DNA of 64,000 bases from Streptomyces sp. LX-29 (GCF_029541745.1 NZ_CP089746.1:7325559-7389558); one strand, 5' to 3'. Shown: positions 34,445 through 43,524, counted from the first letter of the stretch. Translations and numbers: made by a program. Notes: generated from the sequence alone by a model not told the origin.

Positions 34445-35274
34445 GTCGGCATTGCCTCCATAACGGACCTGATGAACGTCGCCGATTCCTTCGGCGACAG
34501 AGCGTATGCCCTAAGGCGATCGTAGGCCCGCTGGTGATCTCTCACGCTCCTCGCGTCTTCGATCAGTGTTCTGGTTGAGATGCTCTCCTCCCAGGAGACT
34601 TGCGTCCCGTTGTCCAGGGTGAGCAGCGCCAGCGAGCCCCCTACGAACGCATGTCCCCCGTGTGCGAACGGTAGAACCTGAACGATGCTGGTCGGCATCA
34701 GCGCCAAGTCCGCCAGGGTGGACAACTGGGCCCGCATGACCGCCGCGCCTCCAAAAGGACGGCGAAGGACAGCCTCATCGAGAATGATCGAATGGTCTGG
34801 CGCGGCGTCCGCCCGTAACAGCGACTGACGAGCCATTCGGGCTGTAACCAGCTCTTCGATCTCGTCCGACGTAGCCCGGGGGTTATAGGTCCTGAACAGT
34901 GCGCGGGCGTAGTCCTCCGTCTGCACAGTGCCTGGCACGATCTGGCCGCTGTACTCCTGTATGGCTTGGGCCGTCGCCTCAAGTTCCATGCGACGTCGGA
35001 ACTGATCGGGATGAACTTCTTTGCAGGCGAGCCGGTAAAGCTCCTGGAAGATCCCGTCTGTGCCAAAGGCGGCATCCAGCATGGCCGGTAGGTGGGGAGG
35101 TGGCATGCGCTCCGCCATCTCGATGCGTTGCAAGTGGCTCTTGCTGACCTTGACCACGCTGGCCAGGGCGTCGAGAGTCATCCCGTCGGACCGCTCTCGG
35201 TATGCACGCATCTTGGCCCCGAACAAGTGTCGGGCGGACCGATCCGGTGTCAGCTCACGTGGCCTGGCAGGCAT
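34441..35274 (-). CDS. Scr1-type helix-turn-helix regulator
   Basis: This 277-residue XRE-type protein has its DNA-binding domain in about residues 12-75 (MTLDALASVVKVSKSHLQRIEMAERMP) and the long C-terminal Scr1/DUF5753 domain (IQEYSGQIVPGTVQTEDYARALFR, LLTLDNGTQVSWEES). ATG 35274 is chosen because GGAG lies five bases upstream; ATG 35286 has no spacing to its purine run. It is coupled by overlap to the DUF397 gene and divergent from a short two-gene unit. Confidence 0.92.
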   Translation of the reverse strand: MPARPRELTPDRSARHLFGAKMRAYRERSDGMTLDALASVVKVSKSHLQRIEMAERMPPPHLPAMLDAAFGTDGIFQELYRLACKEVHPDQFRRRMELEATAQAIQEYSGQIVPGTVQTEDYARALFRTYNPRATSDEIEELVTARMARQSLLRADAAPDHSIILDEAVLRRPFGGAAVMRAQLSTLADLALMPTSIVQVLPFAHGGHAFVGGSLALLTLDNGTQVSWEESISTRTLIEDARSVRDHQRAYDRLRAYALSPKESATFIRSVMEAMPT

Positions 35275-35451
35275 CCCAACTCCCATCTCCCCACTTGGCA
35301 TTGGGGACATCGATGGCTTTCCAGAGTACGCGCGCGCCGCAATGCTAGCGCCACAAAGAGTCACGATCGCCTCGCGTGGCCACACACGTGAGACCCCCGC
35401 GACGCGGCGAACGTCCGGGGGCGTGGCCACCAACCAAGCGGAGTTGATGAC

Positions 35452-35520
35452 ATGAGCAAACGTACCGTGCTGGTCTTCGAATCGTGCGCGGGCTGCGGGT
35501 ACACGGAGGTGTCCGGGTGA
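35452..35520 (+). CDS. 22-residue leader-like peptide
   Basis: This is a tiny ORF from ATG 35452, ending in TGA that overlaps the GTG start of the next gene. The peptide contains a CAGC motif (Cys pair around residues 12-15). It could be a translated leader or simply an upstream ORF coupling translation. It is too short to judge by composition alone. Confidence 0.35.
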   Translation: MSKRTVLVFESCAGCGYTEVSG

Positions 35521-35993
35521 CTCTCCGGCAACTGCCCCCGGACGAACACGGCCGGTCGGCGTTCGTGATCACTGACAACCCCGACAGCCCGCTCAGCCGC
35601 ATGGCCGACGAGTTCGACTCGGTGGCAGAAGACGAGAAAGTGTTCATGTGCAGTCAGCTCCTGGGGCACGCCCGTGACTTGCTCAAGCAGCCGAAGGTGA
35701 CCGTGGAAGAACTGCGGTTCCTCGCTGAAAGGCTTGTTGAGGGGCTGCTCATGGCCATCAACGTGGCCGAGAGCCGAGACTCCCGCTCGGCGCCGATCAC
35801 CCCCATGCCCATGATCGGTGATCCGGTGATGGACACGGTGACCGGCAAGGTGGGTCTGATGATGGGCTGGGAGGGCCCTCAGCAGGTACGGGTGACCCTG
35901 TATCCGCCGAATGGGAAGGGCACGCCCTGGGACACCGCCGGCTTCCGTCAGCCGACGCGGGAGGAGTGGCCCGCCTCGATCTTCGGACCGTAG
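35517..35993 (+). CDS. Conserved-type hypothetical protein of the DUF397 neighbourhood
   Basis: This 158-residue soluble protein starts at GTG 35517 with GGAGG six bases upstream. Its first two thirds are predicted helical with many acidic residues (SRMADEFDSVAEDEKVFMCSQLLGHARDLL). The end is a short beta-rich domain (DPVMDTVTGKVGLMMGWEGPQQVRVTLYPPNGKGTPWD) that resembles a small ligand- or RNA-binding fold. It is divergent from the Scr1/DUF397 pair, as is common in streptomycetes. I do not recognise a function. Confidence 0.75.
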   Translation: MTLRQLPPDEHGRSAFVITDNPDSPLSRMADEFDSVAEDEKVFMCSQLLGHARDLLKQPKVTVEELRFLAERLVEGLLMAINVAESRDSRSAPITPMPMIGDPVMDTVTGKVGLMMGWEGPQQVRVTLYPPNGKGTPWDTAGFRQPTREEWPASIFGP

Positions 35994-35999
35994 AAGACT

Positions 36000-36040
36000 C
36001 CTGGTCCCCGCCGTCCTCGGCTACCTCGGCGGGGACCAGG
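36000..36040 (+). terminator. Terminator hairpin after the 158-residue ORF
   Basis: CCTGGTCCCCGCCG (36000-36013) pairs perfectly with CGGCGGGGACCAGG (36027-36040) around a 13-base loop, 7 bp after the stop codon. Confidence 0.8.
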
Positions 36041-36117
36041 TTCAACGCCCGTCCCTACCGTGTGCCAGTCACCCCCCGAAGGCGACACCGGTAGGGGCGG
36101 GTACAAGTGCACCACAG

Positions 36118-36264
36118 ATGGATATCACGAGGTTGGAAGTGCGCACCGACTGGATGAGCCTCCCCGCAGCCGTCAGGGACACTGTGGAGTCGCGTACGGG
36201 CCCAGTGCTCTCGACGGCGACCATCGAAGAGGGGCTGAACTGCTCTCTCGCTGTCATTAAGACC
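36118..36264 (+). pseudogene. Phosphotransferase gene, N-terminal fragment
   Basis: From ATG 36118 the frame reads MDITRLEVRTDWMSLPA through GPVLSTATIEEGLNCSLAVIKT, the start of an aminoglycoside-phosphotransferase-like kinase. It is then cut by the IS5-family element at 36261. The matching remainder starts at 44731, with the join falling inside the nucleotide-binding strand (SLAVIKT then AEGDALFVKG). Confidence 0.8.
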
Positions 36265-37125
36265 GTGTCCTATGTGGTGAGGCGGGCGTTGACCGGTCAC
36301 GGGGCGGGGTACGTGGGACTGGATCGTGCCGGATGGGCTGTGGGAGATCGCGAAGCCGCTGATCCCACCGTCGAAGGTTCGGCCACAGGGCGGTGGGACG
36401 CAGGACACGCCTGACGAGACGGTGTTCGCCGCGATCATCTACGTGCTGGTCAGCGGCTGTGCCTGGCGGACTCTGCCGCCGTGCTTCGGCATATCGAAGT
36501 CGACCGCTCATCGCCGGTTCCTGATCTGGTCGCGCGCTGGCGTGTGGGGAAGGCTGCACGAGGCGTTCCTGCACCGGCTCGACGACGCGGGTCTGATTGA
36601 CGTGACCCGCGTCGTCCTGGACTCCGCCCATGTACGGGCGGAAAAGGGGGCGAACTCACAGGCCCGTCGCCCGTGGATCGGGGTAAGCCGGGTTCTAAGA
36701 TGCACGTCCTGTCGGACCAGAACGGGCTGCCCCTCGTCGTCGGCATCTCCGCCGCCAACACCCACGACAGCGAAGCCCTGAAACCCATGGTGACCGGTCA
36801 CCAAACGAGACACGATCCCCACCGCGGCCGCCACTTCAAACCCCAGCGCCTGCACGCGGACAAGGCATACGACGTTCCCCATCTGCGGAAATGGCTCCGC
36901 GGCAAGCGCATCGGCGTCCGCATTGCACGCAAGGGCATCGAGTCCAGCGAACGCCTCGGCCGCCGCAGGTGGGTGATCGAGCGCACCATGTGGTGGCTGA
37001 CCGGCTACCGCCGACTCTCGCCCCGCTACGAACGCGATCCCCGCAACTACCTGGCATTCCTCGGACTTGCCGCCGCAATCTGCTGCTACAAGCGACTCGT
37101 CCGCCTCACCACATAGGACACGGTC
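36261..37125 (+). mobile_element. IS5-family insertion sequence, apparently intact
   Basis: Perfect 25-bp terminal inverted repeats lie at 36261-36285 and 37101-37125, starting GACCGTGTCCTATGTGGTGA. TAA flanks both ends (36258-36260 and 37126-37128), matching the TNA target duplication of the IS427 group. The element is 865 bp. Confidence 0.9.
36326..37116 (+). CDS. IS5-family transposase, made by -1 frameshifting
   Basis: Two overlapping frames are needed: 36326-36781 carries the first catalytic Asp (VVLDSAHVRA) and the second frame to 37116 carries LHADKAYD and the Glu in RRWVIERTMWW. The switch fits a canonical slippery heptamer A_AAG_GGG at 36643-36649, after which the -1 frame reads GGELTGPSPVDRGKPGSK, the expected family sequence. 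The stop codon lies within the right inverted repeat. Confidence 0.88.
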
Positions 37126-37128
37126 TAA

Positions 37129-37513
37129 AAGGGGGCCACACGGGCCCGTCGCCGGTCGACCGGGGCCGGGCCGGCTCCAAGCACCACCTGATCACCGACG
37201 GGCACGGCACCCCTCTTGCCGTCATCCTCACCGCCCCCGCCGGAGACCGGACTCGGTCTTCGCCGACTGCGGCTACGACCACGACATCTACCGCGACCAA
37301 GTACGCGAGCGTGGGATCGTTCCCGCCATCGCCCGCCGGGGAACCCGGCACGGCACCGGACTGGGCACCTACCGATGGGTGGTCGAGCGCACCTTCGCCT
37401 GGCTCCACGGCTTCAAACGCCTCCGCATCCGCTGGGAGCGATGAGCCGACATCCACGAATCCTTCCTCCGCCTCACCTGCTGCCTCATCACCCTCAGACA
37501 GATCAACTCATTG
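37129..37513 (+). pseudogene. Second IS5-type transposase remnant
   Basis: The first 110 bp read GGHTGPSPVDRGRAGSKHHLIT in one frame; after a deletion/frameshift near 37250 a second frame reads VFADCGYDHDIYRDQV through TYRWVVERTFAWLHGFKRLRIRWE. The N-terminal half is missing where the intact IS adjoins it, and a stop precedes the degenerate tail. The copy is dead. Confidence 0.8.
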
Positions 37514-37632
37514 TGTTAGGCGTTGTTAGCCGAACGAGTCGGATTGACACTGCGTAGCTAAGGTAGCTGCTCTCAGAATCCTTTCACCTGGGCAAGCGAA
37601 TTGGTCCAATCGAGTGTCCTAACCGCCCTGGA

Positions 37633-37659
37633 GCGACTCTCCGCTTGACGGAGAGTCGC
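37633..37659. terminator. 11-bp hairpin in the gap after the transposase remnant
   Basis: GCGACTCTCCG and CGGAGAGTCGC are perfect arms around CTTGA. It stands in the 380-bp gene-free stretch 37514-37895, which turns A+T-rich towards its end and contains the promoter region of the small HTH gene (TTGCAATTCAATAA near 37798). Confidence 0.5.
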
Positions 37660-37895
37660 GGCCCTGCACACAATTAATCCGCGATCAAAAAGCTCGCGCG
37701 AGGCAGGGCCTATCTGCTCCGAAAGCGATGGGCGCTTCAGAAAGATACGGTGGGTGCCAACGGAGTCTTCGAACTCAACCGCCGAATCACAAGACTTATT
37801 GCAATTCAATAAAGCGCCCGCACTCTACTAGGGTAAACATTTGCCCGCAGGGGGCTTCGCAAAGCATCTCACTACATCCAGGAAGGATCACTCTG

Positions 37896-38234
37896 ATGGC
37901 CGAAGTTAATTCTGCATACGGCGCTTGGCTCGCCTATGTCATGGACGCCAAGCGCATCGACACGGAGAAGTTGGCCGAAAAGGCAGGCATCCAGCCGACC
38001 CTCATCGACCGACTGATCCGAGGTGAGCTCTCGCCAGAAAACGCTCGCGAGGAGGTATTCAAACTCGGAGAGATCCTCCTGAGCTCCAAGCCCAGGGAGC
38101 AGATGGAGAAGGTGCTGCAAGCCCTTGAAATTCATGTGGATCTGCGCAACTGGGCAAAATCCTGCGACGGAGGCTGCTGTCAGTGGAACATCGCAACCGA
38201 AGTCTCCTACGATTCGGCGCTAGAAGTCAGCTGA
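37896..38234 (+). CDS. 112-residue HTH-like protein with C-terminal Cys motif
   Basis: The start ATG 37896 follows GGAAGGA. Residues 5-65 look like a Cro/C1-type helix-turn-helix (DTEKLAEKAGIQPTLIDRLIRGELSPENA). After a short helix the C-terminal 25 residues hold a compact SCDGGCCQW motif followed by a Ser/Thr/Glu-rich end. G+C and codon use are lower than in the flanking chromosome. The next gene, 92 bp downstream, encodes a double ferritin-like protein. It could be a redox- or metal-sensing regulator of that gene, or a peptide substrate whose Cys-rich end is modified by it. I do not recognise the family. Confidence 0.75.
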   Translation: MAEVNSAYGAWLAYVMDAKRIDTEKLAEKAGIQPTLIDRLIRGELSPENAREEVFKLGEILLSSKPREQMEKVLQALEIHVDLRNWAKSCDGGCCQWNIATEVSYDSALEVS

Positions 38235-38326
38235 ACGCGTATCGCATGCCATCAGGGGCCGGTCATTGATCGGCCCACACGAGGGTGAAGATCTTCTCAG
38301 TCGAACCGAAAGAGAGGTAGTGGTTC

Positions 38327-39715
38327 ATGCCTAAGGTTATCGAACAGGTCGCGCGCCACTTGACTATTGATCAGACATCGCACGCTCTTTGGGAGCTCTG
38401 TTATTTCGAGCGAGCCTCCGCGCACATCCTTGCCGGATGGATCGCGAAGATTTGCGAACTCGATGTCAAATTTGCGTTGGGGCGACACCTCTCACAGGAC
38501 ATGCATCACGCCGCCCAACTGCGCCGACGATTCGATAATTTGAACGACCTCGCCGGGGGTTCGCATCATGTTCCTTCGGGATGGCAGAGTGTAATGGTGG
38601 CGGTGGACCAAGCTTCCGACACGAGAAACCTCCTCGTGGGCCTCTATGAGGTTATTAAGGGGCACCTGCATGAGCTGTCCACTCATTATCTCGCCAATGC
38701 GGATCCAGTCGCCGATGCACACACTGTCGCCCTAGTGCGCGTAATTGACTCCGATAACTCAGAGCGTAGAGAGTGGGCCAAGCAGGCTGCAAACAGCCTG
38801 CCCCATAATCACGACTCAAACCAGTTTCAAAAGTATATCGATGAGCTCTGGCGGCATCGCTCGACCGAAGATTGCGTAGATTCCGAGCATGCGCTGTGGT
38901 CACCGCTGGATCGGGTGCCGCAAGTAGGAAGGGCGCAGAACCTCCGCAGGGGAGAGCCCGGTGCGCTGCGGCTTGTTCCCGCTGATCCCTTCCGCAATCC
39001 GAAGGACATCGGAATCTTTCTGCACAATTTCCTCAACGAGGAAATTTCAACGCTTGAACTCGTATCGCGGAACTCGTATGAGCATCCTGGCATGCCTTCC
39101 AAATTCCATCTGGATATGGCTCGCCAGGCCGGCGACGAGGCTCGGCACGCGCTACTTCTTCAAGAATTGGCTGCTCAATATGGCGTAACATACGGCGACT
39201 ACCCCGTGTACGTTTCATCGTATGAGGCGCAGTATCAATTCCAGGCATGCGAGCCTGGTGGCAGGCGGGAGTTGCTGTGGCGAATTCTGCTTCGGCAGGC
39301 CTTTCATGAAGGGCTCGCGTTGGACAGCCTCGCATTCGAGGTTCGAAAGCGCGATTTTCTCGGTCAACCTGAGATGGCTCGCATTTTCGGATTCCTCCTG
39401 TCTGACGAAGTTTTCCACGCGCAGTCGGGGCTTTGCTGGAGCCGCTACCTCTGCGATAGCGAGAAGAAATCCGCGACGGAGGAAATGGCGGCAGCTCACG
39501 AATATTTCGTGGAGAGAGTGAAGAGGGCTCGAGCGCGCTTTGTTGCAGATCATATGGACAAGGCCATTGCCGAGGTGGAGATGCTTGACTGCATCGCGGA
39601 GAATCTCCCGGCGCTGCCCTTTGAGCGTGAGATTAACGTTCGTGCGCGAGAGCAAGCTGGTTATACGCCGGAAGAAGTCCAGCAGGTCATCGACTGGGGA
39701 TACGCCCGCCACTGA
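38327..39715 (+). CDS. Double ferritin-like (DUF455-type) diiron protein
   Basis: This is a 462-residue soluble protein. The C-terminal half has the full four-helix diiron pattern: Glu in FLNEEISTLE (238-239), E271-x-x-H274 in GDEARH, E328 in FHEGLAL, and E361-x-x-H364 in DEVFH. This resembles DUF455/MiaE-like ferritin-like oxygenases. The N-terminal half (E28, H33, H54, D58, H60-61, E108) looks like a second, more diverged ferritin-like domain. AGAGAGG precedes ATG 38327. Base composition is low in G+C for this genome. It is probably an iron-dependent oxygenase or oxidase acting with the upstream small protein; the substrate is unknown. Confidence 0.8.
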   Translation: MPKVIEQVARHLTIDQTSHALWELCYFERASAHILAGWIAKICELDVKFALGRHLSQDMHHAAQLRRRFDNLNDLAGGSHHVPSGWQSVMVAVDQASDTRNLLVGLYEVIKGHLHELSTHYLANADPVADAHTVALVRVIDSDNSERREWAKQAANSLPHNHDSNQFQKYIDELWRHRSTEDCVDSEHALWSPLDRVPQVGRAQNLRRGEPGALRLVPADPFRNPKDIGIFLHNFLNEEISTLELVSRNSYEHPGMPSKFHLDMARQAGDEARHALLLQELAAQYGVTYGDYPVYVSSYEAQYQFQACEPGGRRELLWRILLRQAFHEGLALDSLAFEVRKRDFLGQPEMARIFGFLLSDEVFHAQSGLCWSRYLCDSEKKSATEEMAAAHEYFVERVKRARARFVADHMDKAIAEVEMLDCIAENLPALPFEREINVRAREQAGYTPEEVQQVIDWGYARH

Positions 39716-40331
39716 GGATCCGCCCGGGCCCGCCGACACGACGAGCGATCGCCCGTCGTCCCGGCGGGGCCGGTAGATCGGCCTTGAGCGGTGGTCGGGT
39801 TTGTAGCAGATCAGCGCCGCGATCGAGACGCGTCTGCGGGCGCGGCCGTGAACCCGCGCCACAGGACAAGGCACGGCTGTTCCAGAACGGCACGATCGGC
39901 GACAAGGTCTTCGCGTACGCGATCGACGACGAACCCTGGTGGCGCCGCCAGAAGGTCCCCTTGATCTGCGCGTTCTGCACGGCTCCAGTGGTGGCCCAGC
40001 GCACCACCGTGGGCCGACGACCCGGACCAGATCGGCGCCACCGCCCCCGTCATCCAAACCGGCCCCGCAACCCCCGTCGATCAGTTCGGCGTGAACATCT
40101 CCACGATGCGATCGCTGCTGCCCCCTCTGGCCCAACAGTGCGCTCGTCATCGCACGGTTCCTGCAGAAGCGCCTACCCCCGCCACTCTCGTTTTTTGTTC
40201 GTTTGCTTGAGTGCCTGTTTGTGGATCAACCATACGGGTGGAGTCTGGGGGCACGCTTCTGTGCGGCGATGAGGTGCGAGCATCCCGCTTCAAGATGGAC
40301 CGGGATGCTCACCAACCGGAAAGGGTACGCC
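39716..40331. other. Gene-free junction stretch inside the island
   Basis: About 610 bp of high-G+C sequence between the ferritin-like genes. Open frames exist on both strands (for example 39784-40272 on the plus strand), but none has a start site, motif or composition that supports a gene. It may be decayed coding sequence brought together by recombination. Confidence 0.5.
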
Positions 40332-41408
40332 GTGGCCACAGTCCTCGACTATGAAAGCAACATGATCGTCGAGCTGATGGAGGTCCCTGCTGAGGAACAC
40401 GATAGGCAGTGGCTGAAAGAAGCGCTGCAGCAGGCCGTCATGTTGGAGCTCGCGACGCTTCCGCCTTATTTGTGCGGTCTTTGGTCAATCGAAGATTCCA
40501 GCCGTGACTCAGGCGTTTTTGCGACGATCCACGAAATCGTCTTCGACGAGATGTCCCACCTGGGCCTGGCGTGCAACATGCTCACCACCATCGGCGGGGA
40601 ACCGCGCATCGCCGATGAGAGGCTGGTGCCGAAGTATCCGGGTCCGCTGCCCGGCGGCGTACGTCCGGAGTTGACGGTTTCGCTCACAGGCCTGAGCAAG
40701 CAATCGCTCGACATGTACTCCCAGATCGAGAAGCCCGACGACCCCGTCGTCGAGGACAGGGAGATCCACACATCGATCGGGGCCTTCTACACGGCAATCC
40801 TCGAAGCCTTCCGTAATCAGCAGCACCTGATCTCGGGCACCCGACAAGTGGTCAAACGCATGTTCGGCCACGGCAAGGGGAACGATGTCGTCGCACTCAG
40901 GTCGTTCGGTGACGTCGAGGCCGCCATCAAGATCATCAAGGAGCAGGGCGAAGGTACTGCCGCATCGCCGCAGAACCCGTTCCCCGGACGGCCCGGAGAG
41001 CTGGCTCACTTCTACTCATTCCGAGAGATCTTCCACGGCCGCAAGCTGATCGCTGTGTCGCAAGACCCGCCCAGGTTCGACTTCCAGGGTCCAGAGATTC
41101 CCATGCCGAACACCCTTCCCATGGGAACGGTGCCGCAGGGCGGCTGGGAGCAAGGCGGGGTGACGGTCTCCAGTGAGGTGAGAAGGCACCTTGACGCCTT
41201 CAATCTCCACTACAGCTCGCTGCTGTCGTTCCTCGAGAAGGCGTGGCAGGCAGAGCAGTCCAGTACGGCAAATGCGCGGTTGAGCGACGCCATCGGAGAG
41301 ATGTCCGAGCTACAGGGGCCGGCGCAGGAGCTGATGGGCATCCCGCTGCCCGATGGTAGCGGGAAGACGTACGGTCCAGAGTTCCGGTACGTCGAGGCCA
41401 GGACATGA
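40332..41408 (+). CDS. VioB-like ferritin-domain protein
   Basis: This 358-residue protein starts at GTG 40332 with GGAAAGGG upstream; an in-frame ATG nine codons earlier lacks a good site. Residues 28-240 match the ferritin-like domain found in iminophenylpyruvate dimer synthase (VioB): MLELATLPPYLCGLWSI, then IHEIVFDEMSHLGLACNMLTTIGGEP with E-x-x-H, then FYTAILEAF and FREIFHGR. The C-terminal 100 residues form a helical tail. Stand-alone proteins of this kind are scattered in actinobacteria and their reaction is not established. It faces a metalloprotease gene convergently. Confidence 0.85.
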   Translation: MATVLDYESNMIVELMEVPAEEHDRQWLKEALQQAVMLELATLPPYLCGLWSIEDSSRDSGVFATIHEIVFDEMSHLGLACNMLTTIGGEPRIADERLVPKYPGPLPGGVRPELTVSLTGLSKQSLDMYSQIEKPDDPVVEDREIHTSIGAFYTAILEAFRNQQHLISGTRQVVKRMFGHGKGNDVVALRSFGDVEAAIKIIKEQGEGTAASPQNPFPGRPGELAHFYSFREIFHGRKLIAVSQDPPRFDFQGPEIPMPNTLPMGTVPQGGWEQGGVTVSSEVRRHLDAFNLHYSSLLSFLEKAWQAEQSSTANARLSDAIGEMSELQGPAQELMGIPLPDGSGKTYGPEFRYVEART

Positions 41409-41507
41409 GCGAAGCCGACATACGGCGGCACGGTCGGCGACCGCGACGCCCCTGTCGGAGGCATGACGTCGGCCGTCGGCCAGCGTCATGCCCCCGAGGG
41501 TCGTTGA

Positions 41508-43502
41508 TCAGACCCCGAACGACTCGCTGGGGCTCACCACGGCGGTGAAGCCGTTGGTCGCGATGACTCGTACCAACAGCTCTCGACCGGAGTCGAACTG
41601 GCTCGGGTCCAGTGTGACGGACGGCCTCTTGAGCCCCACACCGACCGTCTGCCAGGTCCGGCCCTCGTCGCCGCTGATCTGGATGGTGAACGTGTGGCTC
41701 TCCTCGACGGGTCGCTCGAGATCGGCTGCGACACTCAGCCTGTGGCGGTCGACAAGCTCGGTGCGCACGGCACGCGTGACCGGCGGTGCCGCCCCGGCGC
41801 GGAAGGTGTCCACCACCGCCCCGCCGACGACCAGTTCGACCACGGACACCTCCGGGCCGGCGGTGACCGTCGCGTCCACGATGCCGACTCGGTCCTCGCC
41901 GGGGCGGAGTTCGGAGTCGAGCTTGACCGGTGCGGAGTGTTCTTGCACCACGGCGCCGTCCGCGGTGGTGAACCGCAGCGTCACGGGGCTGTCCGGTACG
42001 GGAGCGGTTGGTGACACGTTCGGAGCCGGGTTGACAAACGCGATCTTCCCCTGGCCTTGCGTCAGGTTGACCGTGCTGACGACGTTGACCACGATCTGTC
42101 CGGGCGCAGGGCCGCCGCCACCGTCGGCGAACGACGGCAGGGCGTTCTCGGCCACCAGGCGGCGCCGGATCCCCCCGTAGGTGTAGACGGACAGCCACTC
42201 ACGGTCGCAGTAGGTCATGATGTCATGCCACTGGGTGCCGGGCATGGCGGTCATGGGAAGCGTGTTGGCCGGATCGCCGACGTCGAAACCCGCGAATCCC
42301 GCATCGGTGTTGGACAACTGCCCGGCGGGGAAGGGGTAGTTGTTGAGGTCGTTCGCGGTCTCCCCACAGAATCCCGGATGCAGCCTCCCCAACGTGTGCC
42401 CCAGTTCGTGGCCTCCGTACCAGTCGCCGTACGACCCGTCCACGTCCCAGCCGAAGGACCCACTGCCGGGTACTCCCGTAGGACCGCAGGCCACGACGGC
42501 CGGGTCGGGACTGGTGGCGGGGACGCTCGCCGAACTGCCTCGCATGAAGAAGCCCGTGTCGCTGACCATGCCGTAGTAGTGGGTCCGCGCGTCGGTGCCG
42601 GCGCTGACATCCTGGGTGCGGATCGCGGCCAGCTGCGCGTTGATGTCGCTGGAGATGAATGGCACGGCCGCCGTGGCGGCGACCACGGCCTGCGAGTTCA
42701 GCACCTGGGCCACCGGATAGGCCCGGCCGAGCCATGACACCAGCAGGTCGAAGTCGATGTTGCGCGGAGCATGGGTCACCGGCGGTGTGCCCTGCTGGTA
42801 GGTGAACCTGACGATCCGCACACGCAGTGGGGGGCCGGGCTGGAAGGTCACCGTGGGTCGGCGTTCGCCTCCGAGCGCGATCGGGTTTCCGGTCACGCTG
42901 TCGGTCACGCCGGACAGCCAGACTGTGGCCTGTCCGGCAGCGGTGGCGGCGGCCGGCAGCACGAAGTTGAGACTGCGGTTGGCGTCGTCACGGGCGCGGG
43001 TGAGGTTACCCGCATCGGCGGGATTGAGGGTCACCGTGTTGGCGGAGGTAACGACCACCGGCGCGGCCGACGGCCTCCGCACCGACAGCTGGCCCGTGAC
43101 AGTGATGGGTGCGCTGCCGTAGTAGCTCAGATACGCCCGCACCACGGTCCGCTTATCGGCCACCAGCGGTACGGAATGGCCGAGGTCCTGCACCCCCTGT
43201 GTGACTTCCAGGGCGTCCATCTGCAAGGGGTGGGTGCTGGTGTTTCCGGCGGACAGATCGACGCGGACCACCTCGGCCGAGTCGTCGGGGTGGGTGGCCT
43301 CGACCGCGCGCCCGGTGACGAGCGCGTTCGCCATGACCTGGATCATCAGGCGCTTGGCGGTGCGGACGGCCTCGGACTCGTCCGCGCTGGACTGGATGGT
43401 CAGCAGCTCGTTCGCCGCGGGGTCGGGTCCGACCCACAGGCACGCCATCAGGCTTCCCTGCATGGACGACAACCGCTGAACGTAACCTTGTGTGACAGCC
43501 AT
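41508..43502 (-). CDS. Zinc metalloprotease with duplicated N-terminal module and Ig-like C-terminus
   Basis: This 664-residue protein has a zinc site HELGHTLGRLHPGFC (from about residue 365), the extended HExxHxxGxxH form of metzincin-like peptidases; a Met-turn-like IMTYCDREW follows. The first 75 or so residues are homologous to the entire 83-residue protein encoded just upstream (VQRLS, ACLWVGPDP, ELL). Residues 90-260 look like beta-sandwich adhesion-type sequence, and the C-terminus (HTFTIQISGDEGRTWQTV) is Ig/fibronectin-like. No signal peptide is visible, which is odd for such an architecture. ATG 43502 starts in register with the shared module. Confidence 0.83.
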   Translation of the reverse strand: MAVTQGYVQRLSSMQGSLMACLWVGPDPAANELLTIQSSADESEAVRTAKRLMIQVMANALVTGRAVEATHPDDSAEVVRVDLSAGNTSTHPLQMDALEVTQGVQDLGHSVPLVADKRTVVRAYLSYYGSAPITVTGQLSVRRPSAAPVVVTSANTVTLNPADAGNLTRARDDANRSLNFVLPAAATAAGQATVWLSGVTDSVTGNPIALGGERRPTVTFQPGPPLRVRIVRFTYQQGTPPVTHAPRNIDFDLLVSWLGRAYPVAQVLNSQAVVAATAAVPFISSDINAQLAAIRTQDVSAGTDARTHYYGMVSDTGFFMRGSSASVPATSPDPAVVACGPTGVPGSGSFGWDVDGSYGDWYGGHELGHTLGRLHPGFCGETANDLNNYPFPAGQLSNTDAGFAGFDVGDPANTLPMTAMPGTQWHDIMTYCDREWLSVYTYGGIRRRLVAENALPSFADGGGGPAPGQIVVNVVSTVNLTQGQGKIAFVNPAPNVSPTAPVPDSPVTLRFTTADGAVVQEHSAPVKLDSELRPGEDRVGIVDATVTAGPEVSVVELVVGGAVVDTFRAGAAPPVTRAVRTELVDRHRLSVAADLERPVEESHTFTIQISGDEGRTWQTVGVGLKRPSVTLDPSQFDSGRELLVRVIATNGFTAVVSPSESFGV

Positions 43503-43524
43503 GACAACACGCGCCCTTCGCCCG

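Noticed and set aside
37573..37809. 78-codon minus-strand frame between transposase remnant and HTH gene
   Set aside because: Contains the 11-bp hairpin, has no ribosome-binding site and no recognisable motif.
39784..40272. 162-codon plus-strand frame between the ferritin-like genes
   Set aside because: Starts without a site, loses protein-like composition half way and matches nothing recognised; treated as decayed sequence.
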